From the NCBI GenBank assembly GCA_010645155.1, contig CM021315.1:8291126-8355125 (forward strand): a stretch of DNA of 64,000 nt, written 5' to 3'. Of the stretch, positions 61,101-64,000 are shown piece after piece (the first letter of the stretch is position 1; every line of letters starts with the position of its first letter). A program made the position numbers and the translations under genes. The stretch is from Tigriopus japonicus. Lineage: Eukaryota > Arthropoda > Copepoda > Harpacticoida > Harpacticidae. Under the pieces are notes generated by a model. It was not told the origin of the DNA and ran no database searches. It saw only the letters and a list, made by a program, of their open reading frames with translations.

Positions 61101-62569
61101 TCGGATGTGGTCCATTATTATACTGGTTTCGACAACTACAACCAATTGTGCGACTTCTTTTACCATTTGGGCACAGGTATGTTGGCATCCTTGGAGCAAT
61201 GTGAATACCTATTCTGATCGTTATCATTTTGTATTCTGCTTCAGATCTCAATCACATCACCGATCCACTGGACGAACTTTCCGGTCTTGATGAGTTCCTT
61301 TTGACAGTGATCAAGTTGCGACAAAATAAGGACTTTTTTGAGCTAGGCTTTTTGTTCGGCATCGATGAATCCGTGGCCAAAGCGATCTTTCACTCTTGGC
61401 TTAGGTTTCTATTCAAGCAGTTACAAAAGGCAGACTCGTGGCCAGGAGAAAATATTGTGATTCCAGTAAGTTTGCAGGGTTGCTTTAAATTAGAGTCCCA
61501 AAACCTTAATGATAAATTGTGACAAAAAGAGACTATAAATCTAACTTGAGTTCACAACTTAAAAAGTATTGGTGTGAACCTAACATTTGCTTTCTTCGTC
61601 TGATGTATTACATCAATTTAGCCCTTTTAAATGGGTGCTCAAAGTAAGGTGTTTTTGAGAATCGAGCGTGCGTACCTTAGGTGGGGAAGTCGTTATTGAA
61701 AACAAAATTGTAGTTTTGAAGCGAGTCAATCAATTTCTAAAATACTTTGCCTTAGTGTACCTAAAACTGTTTTCTTCAATTGGTATTTTTACAATTTAAT
61801 CACAAACGTAATGTGTCACGAATGATTCTTGATTTGTTAAGGGACTCTAATTCATGACAACCCTGTATAATGTGTTTTCGAGTATGATTAGATAGATTTA
61901 GATAACGGATTACTTTCAGACATTCATCCCACGACAAACAAGTTCTTGTACAATAAACGAAGAACCAATTAAAGTAAGGAAATCTCGAGAAGAAAATATC
62001 GATACATTTTTAAAAAGTATTCTTCTCATGTGGATTAGAGCCATCCCTCCAAACGCGCCGTGAAAGTCATGTTGGGCATCAATTCCAAAGGGTTGACATC
62101 CTCTGCCTCTGATGTTCATAATAATTCAATTTCCGATCTGCAACTGACACAAATGACATGTGAGTCTCTACATTTTTAACAATCAATGAAACAAATGATC
62201 GAGCCATATAATGAATTTGAGAAACCGGATGAGATGAAAAATGGTGGACATCTGAATATGCAAAGCAATTCCTAATGTGACAAAATTGGTTTTGATTTAG
62301 ATTCCCGGTGTTCATCAAAGGACGTGGCAAGATCTTCTGAATCCAAACCAACCAACATGGAAAGTTCGAAAATGGAAAATTCGAAAGTTGAAAACGTCAT
62401 AGAAGACCGTAGGGCTCGCTTGCTCCGTTGTCACGTCAATAATGTAGTTAGTCTGACCAAGAAGTTTAAAATCCTTTCTCAAGGTCTCAAGTTATTCAAA
62501 GCTAAAACACGCAATCAAGTCATCTTTGTTTGTTTTGGGTTGTGCAATTTCATCTCATTTAAGAAATAG
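58156..62569 (+). CDS. THAP-domain protein with transposase-type HTH, paralogue 2
   Basis: Six exons: 58156-58718, 61043-61176, 61245-61465, 61920-61973, 62039-62159 and 62301-62569; 453 aa. Exons 2-5 have exactly the same lengths (134, 221, 54, 121 nt) and phases as paralogue 1. The THAP finger at residues 1-92 has CAVPSC, ICRNHF and the closing AIPSIF. An acidic, Glu/Pro-rich segment (DIKIEPELEIKIEPD) follows, then VVHYYTGFDNYNQLCDFFYH and LDEFLLTVIKLRQNKDFFEL. The exon 3 region is almost identical between paralogues, while exons 1 and 6 are diverged. There is no DDE domain. The C-terminus again ends in a helix (VNNVVSLTKKFKILSQGLKL) and CFGLCNFISF. Intron 1 is 2.3 kb and holds a near-perfect inverted repeat. 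Function is inferred only as DNA binding. Confidence 0.85.
59135..61014. repeat. Inverted-repeat structure within THAP 2 intron 1
   Basis: 59135-59345 and about 60805-61014 are inverted copies of ~210 bp that differ at only about five positions (shared blocks ACACGTAATTCAAACCATGG and CTCGTGGCTCTCGCCTGATC). They enclose ~1.46 kb in which no known gene is seen; a minus-strand frame of 103 codons at 59574-59885 is not recognised. The right arm ends 28 nt before exon 2. It could be a DNA element with long terminal inverted repeats or a host duplication. Confidence 0.85.
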
Positions 62570-62882
62570 ATTTAAGATGGAAGGTTAAAATTTTCACAAG
62601 AAGGCTCCAATGAAAATTATTTCAGTATGTTTCTGTTAACGTTTTAGATTTTAGTTGGTCTATGAACTCCAATCTTTCAACAGGTTTCAATTGACATTTC
62701 AAACAAGGGATTTTGATAATTAAAGAGGGTCGCTTTTTATGGAAAATATAAGCAATGATCACCAAATCAATGGGAAATAAGGGATTCCAGTAGTTCAAAA
62801 ATTATCAGCAATGCATAGCTAAGGCTTCACACCTATGGTAAGTGTCTTAGTGTGGTTCCAACAAATCAAACTGACCCTACAT

Positions 62883-63140
62883 TAGGGGTCGGCAACCTCT
62901 CTTGAGTCAAGGCCCATGAAATTTGATTCGTATTGTCAGGGGCCCACCAAGGGGCCTACCGTTGGTAGCTTCAGCGGCCCACACATTACTGTAGCGATCA
63001 AAGAGTTTTGAGCCAATGAGTACAGTACTATGGATGGCTCTCGGGCTCACTTTTTTTAACTTTCTCCATAGCTCCTGGGCCCACGAATGACCACCCTTGG
63101 GCCCACATGTGGGCCGCGGCCCGCAGGTTGCCGACCCTTG
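62883..63140. mobile_element. hAT-like MITE, TAGGGGTCGGCAACC family
   Basis: Ends are TAGGGGTCGGCAACC and GGTTGCCGACCCTTG, flanked by CCCTACAT (62875-62882) and CCCTAGAT (63141-63148), an 8-bp duplication with one mismatch and a central TA (Buster-type). 258 bp, rich in GGCCCAC. Non-coding. Confidence 0.82.
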
Positions 63141-64000
63141 CCCTAGATCAAAGAAATTACAACCACTATATTTTAAAAGTTGAATTCTAAAGGCTTAACC
63201 AAATTCGAAATCAGCTGAGTGCAAAACATTTTCAAATGCCTTATTCACCTTAAAATTTGTTTTGCGTTTTAAAGAAGCAAAAATTATTAGTTCGAAGTAC
63301 TTTAAGTTTCTTTTTTCTTTTCAAACATCACGGAAAAGTATATTAGTTCTGGGACCCCTATTTTTACTATTATATAGGTTATCCTTGACTAGTTTCATCA
63401 CGATTTCAGTGTTTGCTCATCATACCATGATGGTTTGCTTGGCGGACGCAGAAATTTGTTGATAAAAAATACTAATTGTTGTTTACATCTGAAAAGTGGT
63501 ATTTTTAGTCATTTTATGGGTCAAAAATGCAAGTTTTCGTTATTTTTCTTGGGACCTGAAAGGCGCAAGTTTTTGTCAAAATCAACGCAAGGCGCAAGAG
63601 CCCCTCAAAAACGCAATATTTGCGTGTTAGGTTGTGTCCTGAGGTTCTCGGTAAACTACATAGAAGCTTAGGAACACTCATGAAATGGTTCCATCAAAGT
63701 GACGAGGAAACGACGAACAAAATGGGACATACCTTGTTCTTCTTCGTAAAACTTGGATTGTGTATTGTCGAGAATTAGGAAATGTCTTTGACATTTTTGA
63801 CACTTTGATTTGATTTATTCATAATGTATTTTAAGACCTTTTTAATTGATATTTTGTATTATTTTAAACTATTTTGACAGAACCTTCAAAACTTCAAAAT
63901 TCCATTTTCTTTCGCGAAAATGAAAAGCTATATACAGTAAAATTGTTATTTGATAAATTCAAAAGGAAACTAAATGGTCTCTAAATTTAGAATAAATGGT
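63141..64000. other. Window end; repeat fragments, no gene seen
   Basis: 63193-63230 resembles the GGCTTAACCGAAA fragment of 17936-18010. From about 63940 the sequence (AACTAAATGGTCTCTAAAT) matches the inner part of the foldback arm of 56464-57571 and runs off the window. The open frames at 63262-63671 have no family signature. Confidence 0.4.

Overview
The window is animal nuclear DNA. Genes have short GT-AG introns, AATAAA signals and metazoan-only proteins (TAF6L, FBXO5/Emi1, MED8, cornichon-4, sphingosine-1-phosphate lyase). The AT-rich intergenic DNA is full of small DNA transposons. I infer an arthropod, most likely a crustacean such as a copepod. The reasons are a CRY-DASH gene, compact genes, and closely packed same-strand genes with 3' splice acceptors just upstream of the downstream start codon, as in spliced-leader genomes. 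The species cannot be fixed from the sequence alone.

Layout. 1-552 repeat; 1227-2214 SRP9 and 2277-2993 TAF9 (+, 62 nt apart); 3.0-4.7 kb repeats; 5269-10992 a minus-strand cluster of a C2H2 protein with 3 fingers, a C2H2 protein with 9 fingers and TAF6L; 11.9-13.0 kb hAT-like element; 13561-16152 FBXO5/Emi1 (+); 16.8-19.6 kb hAT-like MITEs; 19618-21577 CNIH4 (-), with two MITEs placed back to back in its intron; 23896-30195 the run MED8, RBM7, sphingosine-1-phosphate lyase (+, operon-like); 31330-33215 enolase (-); 34736-36513 CRY-DASH (-); 36884-38842 intronless cytosolic HSP70 (-) with two consensus heat-shock elements upstream; 39-52 kb a gene-poor, transposon-rich stretch (two back-to-back hAT-like elements, LINE tail, MITEs, a dead mariner, a foldback, a SINE); 52595-54993 and 58156-62569 two tandem paralogous THAP genes; then repeats to the end.

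Functional links. TAF9 and TAF6L are both histone-fold subunits of SAGA-type coactivators, and MED8 is a Mediator subunit, so transcription-machinery genes are over-represented. RBM7 (nuclear RNA surveillance), SRP9 (ER targeting), CNIH4 (ER export), SGPL1 (sphingolipid breakdown in the ER), enolase and HSP70 are housekeeping genes. The paired THAP genes look like domesticated transposase relatives: they keep a THAP DNA-binding domain and a transposase helix-turn-helix segment but have no DDE nuclease. The strongest unusual signals are: two cases of unrelated hAT-like elements inserted side by side with the same 8-bp target sequence present three times; a ~70-bp copy of a TAF6L splice-acceptor/exon boundary that forms the 3' end of TAF9 in antisense; the operon-like gene junctions; and the tandem THAP pair. 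All exon models were read by hand from splice signals, phase and protein similarity remembered from the families; no transcript data or database search was available.
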